This document shows positions 8,624 to 16,550 of a DNA stretch of 64,000 nt, one piece after another; within the stretch, counting starts at the first letter, position 1, and every line of letters starts with the position of its first letter. The stretch spans positions 62,001-126,000 of the forward strand of contig JBLXEV010000012.1 of the NCBI GenBank assembly GCA_048262715.1, given 5' to 3'. A program made the position numbers and the translations under genes. The stretch is from Albirhodobacter sp048262715 (lineage in GTDB: Bacteria > Pseudomonadota > Alphaproteobacteria > Rhodobacterales > Rhodobacteraceae). The notes below the pieces were generated by a model. The model did no database searches. It was not told where the DNA came from and saw only the letters and a list, made by a program, of their open reading frames with translations.

Positions 8624-9883
8624 CTAGCGGGCGGCGGTCACGTCGTGCGCATAAACCCAATCATACCGTTTGAGGAACTGGCGCGGGGCAACTGTCGTCA
8701 CCAATCGTAGCGCCAGATGGCCCGCGACGCGTGATAGCCCCGTCAGGTGATAGTTACGCGCATTGGCATTGGCCGCCTCAACAATCTTGGCGCAACGCGG
8801 GCGGCGGGCGGCCTCATACAGGCGGATCGCCTCCTCAGGCTCTGCGCGCGCGAAAAGATCGGCCAGAACCCAAGCGTCCTCCAGCCCCATGGAAGCGCCC
8901 TGCGCCAAAAACGGCAGGGTCGGATGGGCGGCATCCCCCAAGATTGCCACAGCGCCTTGCGGCAACGCACGCCCCCAGTGCGCCGCGACCTCGTGGCGGA
9001 ACAGCCCCCAAAGCATCGGCGCTTCGACCTGCGCGAGCCAGCCCTGCACCTTGGGGCAAAATGTCTTGAACGCCTCGCGCAGGCGCGCGGGATCATCAGA
9101 AAGGGCGTAGTTTTCCTCCACCCAGCGATTGCGCTCCTCCACGGCGACGATGTTGCGCAAACCGCCTTTGAGCGGATAGCTGACCAGATGCCGCCCATCC
9201 CCCATGAACACCTGCGCCACGGCGCGCGGCGGATTTGCAGCCTCCGCGTTGATGTCGGCCCCGACCTCGCGCCCGATGTCTGCCTCGGTATCGGGAATAA
9301 TCGCCCGCCAGCAGATCTGCTGTGTAAAGAACGGGGCCTGCGCGCCGTTGAGTGCGATGCGGGTTTGGGAATGCAGCCCATCCGCGCCGATCAGAAGATC
9401 TGCTTCCAGCTCGGATCCCGTCGCCATGATCACCTTTGGGCGCGCGCCGGAGAGATCCACCTCTTTGACGCGCTGCAACAGCCGAATCCGCACGCCCGCC
9501 TCCCGCGCGCCCTGCGTCAGAAGGTCGATCAACTTAGCGCGGTGAATCAAGCGGTATCCTGCGGGGGCTTCAGCGCCCTGATCCTCAGCACCTTGCGTCG
9601 AGGGTTCTGCGCCAACGGGCAGCCATGCGACCCGCTTGCCAGTTTCGCCATTGAGCAGCTCCGCCGCCTGCGAGGGAAGGCTGGCCTCCTCGAACGCCTC
9701 GCGCAACCCCAGCGCGGAAATCACCCGCGCGCCGTTGGGCGAGATCTGGATCCCCGCCCCCGCCTCGCGGATCGCCTCGGCTTGTTCCAGCACCGTGACC
9801 GTCGCACCGCGCAGCGCGAAGGCCCGCGCGACCGCAAGCCCCGCGATCCCCGCGCCCAGAACTGTCACATTGCGCCCGATCAT
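8624..9883 (-). CDS. FAD-dependent aromatic monooxygenase (salicylate hydroxylase-like)
   Basis: A 419-residue class A flavoprotein monooxygenase. The N-terminal dinucleotide fold is VLGAGIAGLAVARAF with an acidic strand end at VLEQAE. GADGLHS sits mid-protein and GDAAHPTLPFLAQGASMGLEDA binds the flavin near the C-terminus. The family includes salicylate 1-hydroxylase and 3-hydroxybenzoate 6-hydroxylase; the substrate cannot be read from sequence. AGGAGGG lies upstream of the ATG. The start overlaps the stop of a 64-codon ORF by ATGA, linking it to dksA. Confidence 0.9.
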   Translation of the reverse strand: MIGRNVTVLGAGIAGLAVARAFALRGATVTVLEQAEAIREAGAGIQISPNGARVISALGLREAFEEASLPSQAAELLNGETGKRVAWLPVGAEPSTQGAEDQGAEAPAGYRLIHRAKLIDLLTQGAREAGVRIRLLQRVKEVDLSGARPKVIMATGSELEADLLIGADGLHSQTRIALNGAQAPFFTQQICWRAIIPDTEADIGREVGADINAEAANPPRAVAQVFMGDGRHLVSYPLKGGLRNIVAVEERNRWVEENYALSDDPARLREAFKTFCPKVQGWLAQVEAPMLWGLFRHEVAAHWGRALPQGAVAILGDAAHPTLPFLAQGASMGLEDAWVLADLFARAEPEEAIRLYEAARRPRCAKIVEAANANARNYHLTGLSRVAGHLALRLVTTVAPRQFLKRYDWVYAHDVTAAR

Positions 9884-10074
9884 CGAGAGCCCTCCTGATG
9901 CCCGCTAGATGCCATACGTGAAAGCAGCCACCGAGCGAATGAAAATGCCGGAACCTGCAAAGGGTCCGGCACATACATAACATTGCCCAAAGCGGGCCTT
10001 ATTTTGGTGCTTCCGAGGGCTCGTGCGATGCGGCCCAAAGCCGCATAGACCGAACATAGGAGCACGAGGATCAC
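9880..10074 (-). CDS. Possible 64-residue protein between dksA and the monooxygenase
   Basis: A GTG-initiated frame overlaps the dksA stop as GTGA at its start and overlaps the monooxygenase ATG as ATGA at its end. That double coupling is hard to explain unless the frame is translated. The product has a hydrophobic N-terminus (MILVLLCSVYAALG), then a basic and mixed stretch; I do not recognise it. It may be a leader or coupling peptide rather than a stable protein. Confidence 0.4.
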   Translation of the reverse strand: MILVLLCSVYAALGRIARALGSTKIRPALGNVMYVPDPLQVPAFSFARWLLSRMASSGHQEGSR

Positions 10075-10493
10075 TCCTCGCGGTGCACCTTTTCGCGGCG
10101 CTCGTGACGCTCTTGCGCCTCCAGCGTCATCGTCGCAATCGGGCGTGCATCAAGACGTTTGAGCGAAATCTGTTCGCCCGTGATGTCGCAATACCCGAAT
10201 TCCCCGTTGTCGATCCGGCGCAGCGCCGCATCGATCTTGCTCACCAGCTTGCGCTGGCGATCACGGGTGCGCAATTCCAGCGCGCGATCGGTCTCTTCCG
10301 AGGCGCGATCCGCAATATCAGGCACATTGCGCGCGGAGTCCTGTAGGCCCTCAAGTGTCTCAGCAGATTGTTCGAGCAGTTCCGCTTTCCACGTCAGCAA
10401 TTTGCGACGGAAATATTCGAGTTGACGATCATTCATGAACGGTTCGTCTTCGGACGGACGATACTCTGCGGGAAGAATAACTTCAGCTTTCAT
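10071..10493 (-). CDS. dksA: RNA polymerase-binding transcription factor DksA
   Basis: A 140-residue DksA, the secondary-channel regulator that works with ppGpp. The coiled-coil tip motif is kept (Asp-Arg-Ala in IADRASEE), followed by ELRTRDRQRKLVSKI. The zinc-finger region is degenerate: CDIT replaces CxxC, and MTLEAQE replaces the second CxxC, leaving one cysteine. This is known for Rhodobacterales DksA, which remains functional. The ATG at 10493 has GGAAGAAG upstream; a longer frame to 10565 is less likely. It heads a probable operon with the 64-codon ORF and the monooxygenase. Confidence 0.93.
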   Translation of the reverse strand: MKAEVILPAEYRPSEDEPFMNDRQLEYFRRKLLTWKAELLEQSAETLEGLQDSARNVPDIADRASEETDRALELRTRDRQRKLVSKIDAALRRIDNGEFGYCDITGEQISLKRLDARPIATMTLEAQERHERREKVHREE

Positions 10494-10811
10494 AACTTCT
10501 TCCTTATCCGGAATAGGCGCACGCAAAGCAAGAAAGGCAGAGCTTGGCGGCCTCGGCGCACGCAATAGCGCAACCGTTGGAAGATGTCACGCGCGAGTTT
10601 GTGATTTTCTCAGAGCGTGATCGCCGCGCGCGCCTCGCCTTGCGCAAATCGCCCTCGCGCGCCGCCGCACGGGCAGCGCAACCTAGGCGGGACTCCCTTA
10701 CTGCGTGTACTGCGTGGCCCCTTCCCCGCACCACCTTGTGCCCACCTTGTGTCCATCGCGCGGCAAGCTATGATCGCCCAAACTCCCCCAATCCCCCCGA
10801 GGAGATACCCG
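10494..10811. other. Intergenic region between divergent dksA and the MoxR gene
   Basis: About 320 bp, G+C-rich in its right half. It must contain promoters for both directions. I see no convincing hairpin, repeat or short gene. Confidence 0.5.
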
Positions 10812-11651
10812 TTGAAATTCCAATCCACCCAAACCTATGTCGCGCCCGAAGATCTGACCGTGGCCGTGAACGCGGCCGTGGTGCTGGAGCGCCCCTTGCT
10901 GGTGAAAGGCGAGCCGGGCACGGGCAAGACGGAACTCGCGCGACAAGTGGCCGAGAGCCTTGGCCTGCCGATGGTCGAGTGGAATATCAAATCCACCACC
11001 AAGGCACAGCAAGGCCTTTACGAATACGATGCGGTCTCGCGGCTGCGCGATAGCCAACTCGGGGATCCCCGCGTCAATGATGTGAAAAACTACATTCGCA
11101 AGGGCAAGCTGTGGCAGGCCTTTGAGGCGGAGACAAAAGTCGTGCTGCTGATCGACGAGATCGACAAGGCCGATATCGAATTCCCCAATGACCTCTTGCA
11201 AGAGCTCGATAAGATGGAATTCCACGTCTACGAGACCGGCGAGACGATCCGCGCGCGCCACCGCCCCGTGATCATCATCACCTCGAACAACGAGAAGGAA
11301 TTGCCGGACGCCTTCCTGCGCCGCTGCTTCTTCCATTACATCAAGTTCCCCGATGCGGAGACGATGCGCGCGATTATCAACGTGCATTTCCCGCGGATCA
11401 AAGAGGCTCTTTTGAACACGGCCCTCACCCAATTCTACGAGCTGCGCGAGACGCCGGGGTTGAAGAAAAAGCCCTCCACCTCCGAGGTGCTCGACTGGCT
11501 CAAGCTGCTGCTGGCGGAGGATCTCCAGCCCGAAGACCTCAAGCGGGAGGGGGCGGATGTGCTGCCGAAACTGCACGGTGCGCTCCTGAAGAACGAGCAA
11601 GATGTGCATCTCTTCGAGCGCTTGGCCTTTATGGCAAGGCGCACGCGCTAG
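10812..11651 (+). CDS. MoxR family AAA+ ATPase
   Basis: A 279-residue AAA+ ATPase of the MoxR type, chaperone-like proteins that usually act with a VWA-domain partner. Walker A is GEPGTGKTEL, Walker B LLIDEIDKAD, followed by sensor 1 IITSNNEKELPDAFLRRC. I place the start at TTG 10812 because GAGGAGA lies six bases upstream and the next residues KFQSTQTYV match the family; an ATG at 10770 would add 14 residues. No VWA gene follows; the next gene faces it. Confidence 0.9.
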   Translation: MKFQSTQTYVAPEDLTVAVNAAVVLERPLLVKGEPGTGKTELARQVAESLGLPMVEWNIKSTTKAQQGLYEYDAVSRLRDSQLGDPRVNDVKNYIRKGKLWQAFEAETKVVLLIDEIDKADIEFPNDLLQELDKMEFHVYETGETIRARHRPVIIITSNNEKELPDAFLRRCFFHYIKFPDAETMRAIINVHFPRIKEALLNTALTQFYELRETPGLKKKPSTSEVLDWLKLLLAEDLQPEDLKREGADVLPKLHGALLKNEQDVHLFERLAFMARRTR

Positions 11652-11970
11652 GTCCGAAATCTCGGCCCGCAGAGCTGCACTGCGACCTTCATTATAAATA
11701 TATCAAAAAATATTCGCATAAAATGCGCGGAAAGTCGCTTAGGCGACACTTCCATTCCCCGACGGCATCTATAAAAGGACGTGGGCACGCAGCGGGCCTG
11801 TCATGCCGAGTTTTTTAATGAGTTGAACTGTTAGGTCTGGCCCGATTGAATGATTGTGCTGGTGTGTGATGATGTGGGCCCCGAACGATAGCTTGGGGTC
11901 CACATTTTCGTTCGGACACCTTTCTGGGGCGCCCGCTTTCAGCGGATCCGCGAAAGACACGTAATCTGCG
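11652..11970. other. Intergenic region between convergent MoxR and Crp genes
   Basis: About 320 bp with an A+T-rich patch (11690-11730) and a short CGCAT-aaa-ATGCG hairpin. There is no T-run terminator. A short minus-strand frame here looks non-coding to me. Confidence 0.45.
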
Positions 11971-12639
11971 TTAGTAATCCTTGAGTGCGACCTGCGTTAA
12001 ATCCTCGGGCTTGAGGATCTGGATCTGTCCCTTTCCGATTGCGATCACCCCCCCTTCCCGCAATTTTCCCAAAATCCTGTTCACAGTCTGCCGCGAACAT
12101 CCCGCCGCATTGGCGAGATAGGACTGACTGACGCGCAGCACGCGGTTGGCATCTGAAAGGTGCAGGAGATAACTGGTCACCCGCTGCTCAACCGGTAAAA
12201 ACTGATCGACCGCTTTCAAGTGATTGTCGCGCCGCAAGCGCCCGACATAATATCGCATCACATTGCGAACGACGACATTGCGCCGCATCAAAGCCTCAAA
12301 CGCCGGCTTCGGACAAAACAGCACGACAGACTCTGGCTGGACAACAGCGCTGCAAACGCATGGCATATCCGCGATCAGCTCGGGCTCGCCCACCGTATCG
12401 CCCGCAGCGAGATGGGTGATAATCGCCCGATCCCCCGCCTCGGTATGGCTGATAATCTCGACAGAGCCAGACGCGATCAGAAACAGCCCCGGTGGCGGCT
12501 CCCCCTGCGTCAGAATATCCTCCTCTTCGCGGTAGATCTTGACACTACACCCATCGAGAAAATCAGACTTGATGTGCTCCTCAAGGTCTTCAAACATAAA
12601 ACAAGTTTTGAGCTGCGGAAACCGAACGGAGTTTTTCAT
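11971..12639 (-). CDS. Crp/Fnr family transcriptional regulator
   Basis: A 222-residue regulator: an N-terminal cyclic-nucleotide-binding-like beta barrel (GEPPPGLFLIASGSVEI), a long dimerisation helix, and a C-terminal winged helix with SQSYLANAAGCSRQTVNRILGKLREGG as recognition region. The N-terminal cysteine cluster of oxygen-sensing FNR is absent, so it is not an Fe-S FNR; the effector is unknown. The ATG at 12639 has GGAGTG upstream. A palindrome at 12888-12906 in the divergent promoter region may be its own or another regulator's target. Confidence 0.9.
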   Translation of the reverse strand: MKNSVRFPQLKTCFMFEDLEEHIKSDFLDGCSVKIYREEEDILTQGEPPPGLFLIASGSVEIISHTEAGDRAIITHLAAGDTVGEPELIADMPCVCSAVVQPESVVLFCPKPAFEALMRRNVVVRNVMRYYVGRLRRDNHLKAVDQFLPVEQRVTSYLLHLSDANRVLRVSQSYLANAAGCSRQTVNRILGKLREGGVIAIGKGQIQILKPEDLTQVALKDY

Positions 12640-12887
12640 TGGACACTCCATATTGTTAAAAATCACGCGGGGTTTGCAACGATCACTCTGCGGATCCTCC
12701 CACGACCCCCTCAGCAGACACGCCGAAATCGTCCAGTGTCAAGGGCTCGGAAGTGTATCGCCAAGCTGGCTTGCCAAAAACGCGGGAAGGCTCGCGGGTC
12801 GATGTCCCTGACGCTCGGCCAAAAAATAATGTGAATTCTTTTTACATCACCCCCTTGCAACCGCGCCACCCAATACCAATCTTGAGG

Positions 12888-12906
12888 ATGTGAAAGGCGT
12901 TCACAT
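12888..12906. promoter_or_regulatory. Perfect palindrome upstream of DUF2852 gene (Crp-like half sites)
   Basis: ATGTGAAAGGCGTTCACAT is a perfect odd-length palindrome with half sites TGTGA/TCACA spaced by seven bases, one more than the classical CRP site. It lies 66 bp before the DUF2852 start and about 250 bp before the divergent Crp-family gene. A related TGTGAA is at 12831-12836. Binding by the neighbouring regulator is an inference. Confidence 0.5.
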
Positions 12907-12971
12907 GCCCCGCGAGATGCGACGGACAGGATGCCACACATATAGCAACCCTATCCCCTGAGGAGGATATA

Positions 12972-13478
12972 ATGTCCGGTTTCGCAACGTCTTCGACCGC
13001 CCCCACCCACGCACCTAGGGTGTCGCAGGGCAATTGGTTTTCCGAGGCGACAGGCTGGCTTGATCAATACGGCCGCAAGGCCTGGATCGCGCTGATGGTT
13101 CTGTCGTTCATCTTCGCAGGCCCTTTCGGCCTTGTCGTGCTGTTCTTCATGCTCGGCACGGGGCGGTTTAAACGCAGCACCTTCCCGCAATATGCTTCGC
13201 ATATGACGCGCGGGAGCTGTACCTTCCGCACCCGCCACGCGACCCATCACATGAGCCGCGCCACCGGAAACCGCGCGTTCGACGTCTATAAGGCCGACAC
13301 GATCGCGCGTTTGGAGCAAGAACAGGCGGAATTCGAAGCCTTCCTGATCCGTCTGCGCGAAAGCCGCGATAAGGCCGAGTTCGACCAATATCTCGACCAA
13401 CGCGCCAAAGAGGCCGAGGAAGAGGGCAATGATGAGCCTGAACCGCGCGCCGACCAGCCCAGCCGTGGGGCCTACTAA
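12972..13478 (+). CDS. DUF2852 domain protein, membrane-anchored
   Basis: A 168-residue alphaproteobacterial DUF2852 protein. A single membrane segment (about residues 37-60, WIALMVLSFIFAGPFGLVVL) is followed by a basic cytoplasmic region and a long charged helix rich in Glu/Arg, likely coiled coil. Function unknown. AGGAGG lies eight bases before the ATG. Its own terminator follows at 13490. Confidence 0.85.
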   Translation: MSGFATSSTAPTHAPRVSQGNWFSEATGWLDQYGRKAWIALMVLSFIFAGPFGLVVLFFMLGTGRFKRSTFPQYASHMTRGSCTFRTRHATHHMSRATGNRAFDVYKADTIARLEQEQAEFEAFLIRLRESRDKAEFDQYLDQRAKEAEEEGNDEPEPRADQPSRGAY

Positions 13479-13489
13479 AACCGAACTGC

Positions 13490-13514
13490 GACGGGGCGTG
13501 GTCTGCGCCCCGTC
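13490..13514 (+). terminator. Hairpin terminator after DUF2852 gene
   Basis: A perfect 9-bp stem GACGGGGCG/CGCCCCGTC with a 7-nt loop, followed by TCTCCT. The T run is poor but the stem is strong. Confidence 0.65.
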
Positions 13515-13826
13515 TCTCCTAACCCGTCTCCCCCTACTCCCGCCCCCGTCACCTCCCCAATACCCTTCTCTCCCCGCTGCGGCCCCGCGAAGCGCATAGC
13601 GCCTTTTGGGGCCGTTTTGGTTCCCGCGAACCACGGCACGCGTTTCACGGGAATGCGTCAACCCGCACGGCGCTTCCGCCCCCCGACCACCGCCGGAAAC
13701 CTTGGGGACAACAACACCTTAGCACGGCACCAAAATCGTATGTGCGAAGGCCGATATTGCCCGAAATCAGACTTGGCGCGGAGGCATTCTCTTGCTAGCG
13801 TGGAGGCGATCAGGACAAGTGAAATC
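13515..13826. other. Intergenic region upstream of bpt
   Basis: About 310 bp, pyrimidine-rich on its left side. I see no gene, repeat or clear operator; it should contain the bpt promoter. Confidence 0.4.
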
Positions 13827-14657
13827 ATGCGCCATTCCCTTCCTCTTGCCCCGCAGTTCTATGTGACTGCGCCGCAACCGTGCCCCTATCTTGAGGGCAG
13901 GGCCGAGAGGAAATTGTTCACCGCGTTGCAAGGCGAAGGGGCGGAGAAACTTAATAACGCACTCTCGCGGCAGGGATTCCGGCGCTCGCAGAACGTGCTC
14001 TACCGGCCCTCCTGCGCCGATTGCGCGGCCTGCCTCTCCGCGCGGATCCGCGTCGCCGATTTCACCCCCTCGCGCAGCCAGCGCCGCGTGCTGAACCGCA
14101 ACGCGGCCCTCAAACGCGCCGCGACCTCGCCTTGGGCCACCGAAGAGCAATTCGCGCTGTTCCGTACCTATCTCGATAGCCGTCACGCCGATGGCGGCAT
14201 GGCGGATATGGATATTTTTGAATTCGCCGCGATGATCGAGGAAACCCCGATCAAAAGCCGCGTCGTCGAATACCGTAGCCCGCCGCCGGAGCCGGGCAAG
14301 GCCAAGCCGCTCACCGCTGTTTGTCTGACGGATGTGCTCGATGATGGCGTGTCGATGGTTTATTCGTTCTATGATCCCACAATGCAGGATCATTCCTTGG
14401 GCACCTATCTGATCCTCGACCATATCGAGATCGCCCGCCGCGCCGGCCTGCCCTATGTTTACCTCGGCTATTGGGTGCCGGGATCGCGGAAAATGGGCTA
14501 TAAGGCGAATTTCACCGCCGTAGAGATTTTCAAGAACGGCGCATGGATGGATCTGGGCGATCCGGCAGATCACGCGGATCAGGCGCATCCGCTCGCGGTG
14601 GACCCGATCGCCGAACAGGTGGCCCGCATCACCCTGCCCGATACGCGTCAGCTCTGA
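13827..14657 (+). CDS. bpt: Aspartate/glutamate leucyltransferase (arginyltransferase family)
   Basis: A 276-residue aminoacyl-tRNA:protein transferase of the Bpt type, which adds Leu to N-terminal Asp/Glu of proteins in the bacterial N-degron pathway. Diagnostic are CPYLEGRAERKLFT near the N-terminus, the CADCAACLSARI cysteine cluster, and the GNAT-like LGTYLILDHIEIARRAGLPYVYLGYWVPGSRKMGYKANF. The ATG at 13827 starts the family-typical MRHSLPLAPQFYVT; longer in-frame extensions are not conserved-looking. Confidence 0.93.
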   Translation: MRHSLPLAPQFYVTAPQPCPYLEGRAERKLFTALQGEGAEKLNNALSRQGFRRSQNVLYRPSCADCAACLSARIRVADFTPSRSQRRVLNRNAALKRAATSPWATEEQFALFRTYLDSRHADGGMADMDIFEFAAMIEETPIKSRVVEYRSPPPEPGKAKPLTAVCLTDVLDDGVSMVYSFYDPTMQDHSLGTYLILDHIEIARRAGLPYVYLGYWVPGSRKMGYKANFTAVEIFKNGAWMDLGDPADHADQAHPLAVDPIAEQVARITLPDTRQL

Positions 14658-14900
14658 CCTACCGCCAACAGGCTGCGCCCTGCGTGAGGGGCTGCAACCG
14701 TGCGTGGAGGAGAGGCGCCTCCAGATCGAGGCAACCCTTGCCGCGACGTCACCTCACCGCCAGCCCAAGACCCGCTCGAAAATAATAGCGCCTAGGCTCT
14801 CGCCGCACTGGACAGAGCATTCCGCTCCAGTAAAGTGACCAGTGATCGCGCTGGGAAGTGGAGCCCTGCGCCTCCAACAAAACCATTTCGGGAGGACTAT

Positions 14901-16007
14901 ATGGACCGTCGCTCATTCATTCGCAAAGGCGCGCTCGGTGGCGCCGCCGCTGCGGCAACCGCAGCCGTTGCCGCCCCGGCGCTCGCGCAGGATCTGCCCA
15001 CCGTCAACTGGCGCATGACCTCTTCCTTCCCCAAATCGCTCGACACGATTTACGGCGGCGCGGAAACCATGGCGAAATACGTCAAGGAAGTCACCGGCGG
15101 CAAGTTCAACATCCAAGTCTTCGCAGCGGGCGAAATCGTCCCCGGCCTGCAAGCGATGGATGCGGTCTCCAACGGCACCGTTGAGGCCTGCCACACCTGC
15201 TCGTATTACTACTGGGGCAAAGACGCGACCTTCGCGCTCGGCACCGCAGTGCCCTTCGGCCCGAACGCCCGCCAGCAAAACGCTTGGTTCTACTATGGCG
15301 GCGGCAACGAGCTGATGAACGAATTCTACGCCACCGTCGGCATTCACGCCCTGCCCTGCGGCAACACAGGCGCGCAGATGGGCGGTTGGTTCCGCAAGGA
15401 AATCAACTCGGTCGAAGATCTCAAAGGCCTGAAAATGCGCCTCGGCGGCTTCGCCGGCAAGGTGATGGAAAAGCTCGGCGTTGTGCCGCAGCAGATCGCA
15501 GGCGGCGATATCTACCCGTCGCTTGAAAAAGGCACCATCGACGCGACAGAATGGGTCGGCCCGTATGATGACGAGAAGCTCGGCTTCTACAAAGTCGCGC
15601 CGTATTACTACTATCCGGGTTGGTGGGAAGGCGGCGCTGCGCTGCATTCCATGTTCAACAAAGAAGCCTATGACGCCCTGCCGGACGAATATAAGGCTGC
15701 CTTGAACGCGGCCTGTGAGGCGGCAAACTCCAACGTGATGGCGTCTTACGACTACAAAAACCCGACCGCCCTCAAATCGCTGATGGCGAATGGCGCGCAG
15801 CTGCGTCCGTTCTCGGCAGAGATCCTCACCGCCTGCTACAACGCAGCACAAGAGGTCTATGCAGAGCTGCTGGAAACCAACGCACCGTTCAAGAAAATCT
15901 ACGAGAGCCAACTCGCCTTCAAACGCGATGCCTATGTCTGGGCGCAGCTCTCGGAATACAACTACGATACCTTCATGATGATCCAACAGCGCAACGGCGC
16001 ACTCTAA
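14901..16007 (+). CDS. dctP: TRAP transporter solute-binding protein, TakP-like (Tat-exported)
   Basis: A 368-residue periplasmic binding protein. The signal begins MDRRSFIRKGALGG, a twin-arginine motif, and ends PALAQ. The mature part closely follows TakP of Rhodobacter sphaeroides, a 2-oxo-acid binding protein: FPKSLDTIYGGAE, QMGGWFRKEIN, GGDIYPSLEKGTIDATEW and YYYYPGWWEGG. GGGAGGA precedes the ATG. A strong terminator follows. The membrane partners dctQ and dctM lie nearby on the opposite strand, so the system is split into two converging units. A 2-oxo acid substrate is an inference from similarity. Confidence 0.94.
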   Translation: MDRRSFIRKGALGGAAAAATAAVAAPALAQDLPTVNWRMTSSFPKSLDTIYGGAETMAKYVKEVTGGKFNIQVFAAGEIVPGLQAMDAVSNGTVEACHTCSYYYWGKDATFALGTAVPFGPNARQQNAWFYYGGGNELMNEFYATVGIHALPCGNTGAQMGGWFRKEINSVEDLKGLKMRLGGFAGKVMEKLGVVPQQIAGGDIYPSLEKGTIDATEWVGPYDDEKLGFYKVAPYYYYPGWWEGGAALHSMFNKEAYDALPDEYKAALNAACEAANSNVMASYDYKNPTALKSLMANGAQLRPFSAEILTACYNAAQEVYAELLETNAPFKKIYESQLAFKRDAYVWAQLSEYNYDTFMMIQQRNGAL

Positions 16008-16025
16008 GATCCTCATCTACTTTGC

Positions 16026-16053
16026 AAGGCCCCGCAGCGATGCGGGGCCTTTT
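16026..16053 (+). terminator. Rho-independent terminator of dctP
   Basis: An 11-bp stem AAGGCCCCGCA/TGCGGGGCCTT with a GCGA tetraloop ends in TTTT on the plus strand. Confidence 0.9.
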
Positions 16054-16135
16054 GCTATAGGCGACAACAGGCCAGCTTATTTATCGACACGGCAGGTTTG
16101 CTACCCTCGGGACATATTCCACAGAAAGGTCCCCC

Positions 16136-16462
16136 ATGCCGCCGTCCGACATCACCCCCCTCCCCGTTCCGCTGCACGCAGACACCGAGATAGAGGCCCA
16201 GATGGCTAGCGCCGCGCGCACATGGCAGATCCACCTGAAATCCGGCAATGTGATAGAATTCACCGCCGGCTGGAACTCGCCGCATCCGTATGGGCCGGCA
16301 GTCTTCATGCAACATGTAAAGCGCTACCTCTTTGATGGCACATTACCCAACGAGACGGCCCCATTCGACTATCGCTTCCCCGATCCGAACAACGAAGCGC
16401 GCGCTGTGGCGATCGTCGCGGTGCGGGTCGAAGATGTGGTGGCGGTGACGCAGCTTTTCTAA
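16136..16462 (+). CDS. Hypothetical 108-residue protein
   Basis: A small soluble protein starting at ATG 16136 with GAAAGG upstream. It contains WQIHLKSGNVIEFTAGWNSPHPYGP and ends AVRVEDVVAVTQLF. The strand pattern suggests a small beta-rich domain, but I do not recognise the family. It lies between dctP and dctM, converging on the latter, and shares the bidirectional hairpin at 16506. Confidence 0.6.
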   Translation: MPPSDITPLPVPLHADTEIEAQMASAARTWQIHLKSGNVIEFTAGWNSPHPYGPAVFMQHVKRYLFDGTLPNETAPFDYRFPDPNNEARAVAIVAVRVEDVVAVTQLF

Positions 16463-16505
16463 CTGCCCTCCTCCTCTCCGTCGCCAGCGCCCGAATGCCA
16501 ATGCA

Positions 16506-16532
16506 AAACGGCGGCCCCGAGGGCCGCCGTTT
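16506..16532. terminator. Bidirectional terminator between the 108-residue gene and dctM
   Basis: A 12-bp perfect stem AAACGGCGGCCC/GGGCCGCCGTTT with a CGA loop, with A residues on the left and T residues on the right. It can serve both converging transcripts. Confidence 0.85.
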
Positions 16533-16550
16533 CTCGTCGTATCACAGCGC

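Noticed and set aside
11769..11960. Short minus-strand frame between the MoxR and Crp genes
   Set aside because: No ribosome site, no recognisable composition, and it sits in a convergent intergenic space.
11971..12639. FNR-type oxygen sensor
   Set aside because: The N-terminal cysteine cluster needed for a [4Fe-4S] sensor is absent; only scattered Cys residues are present.
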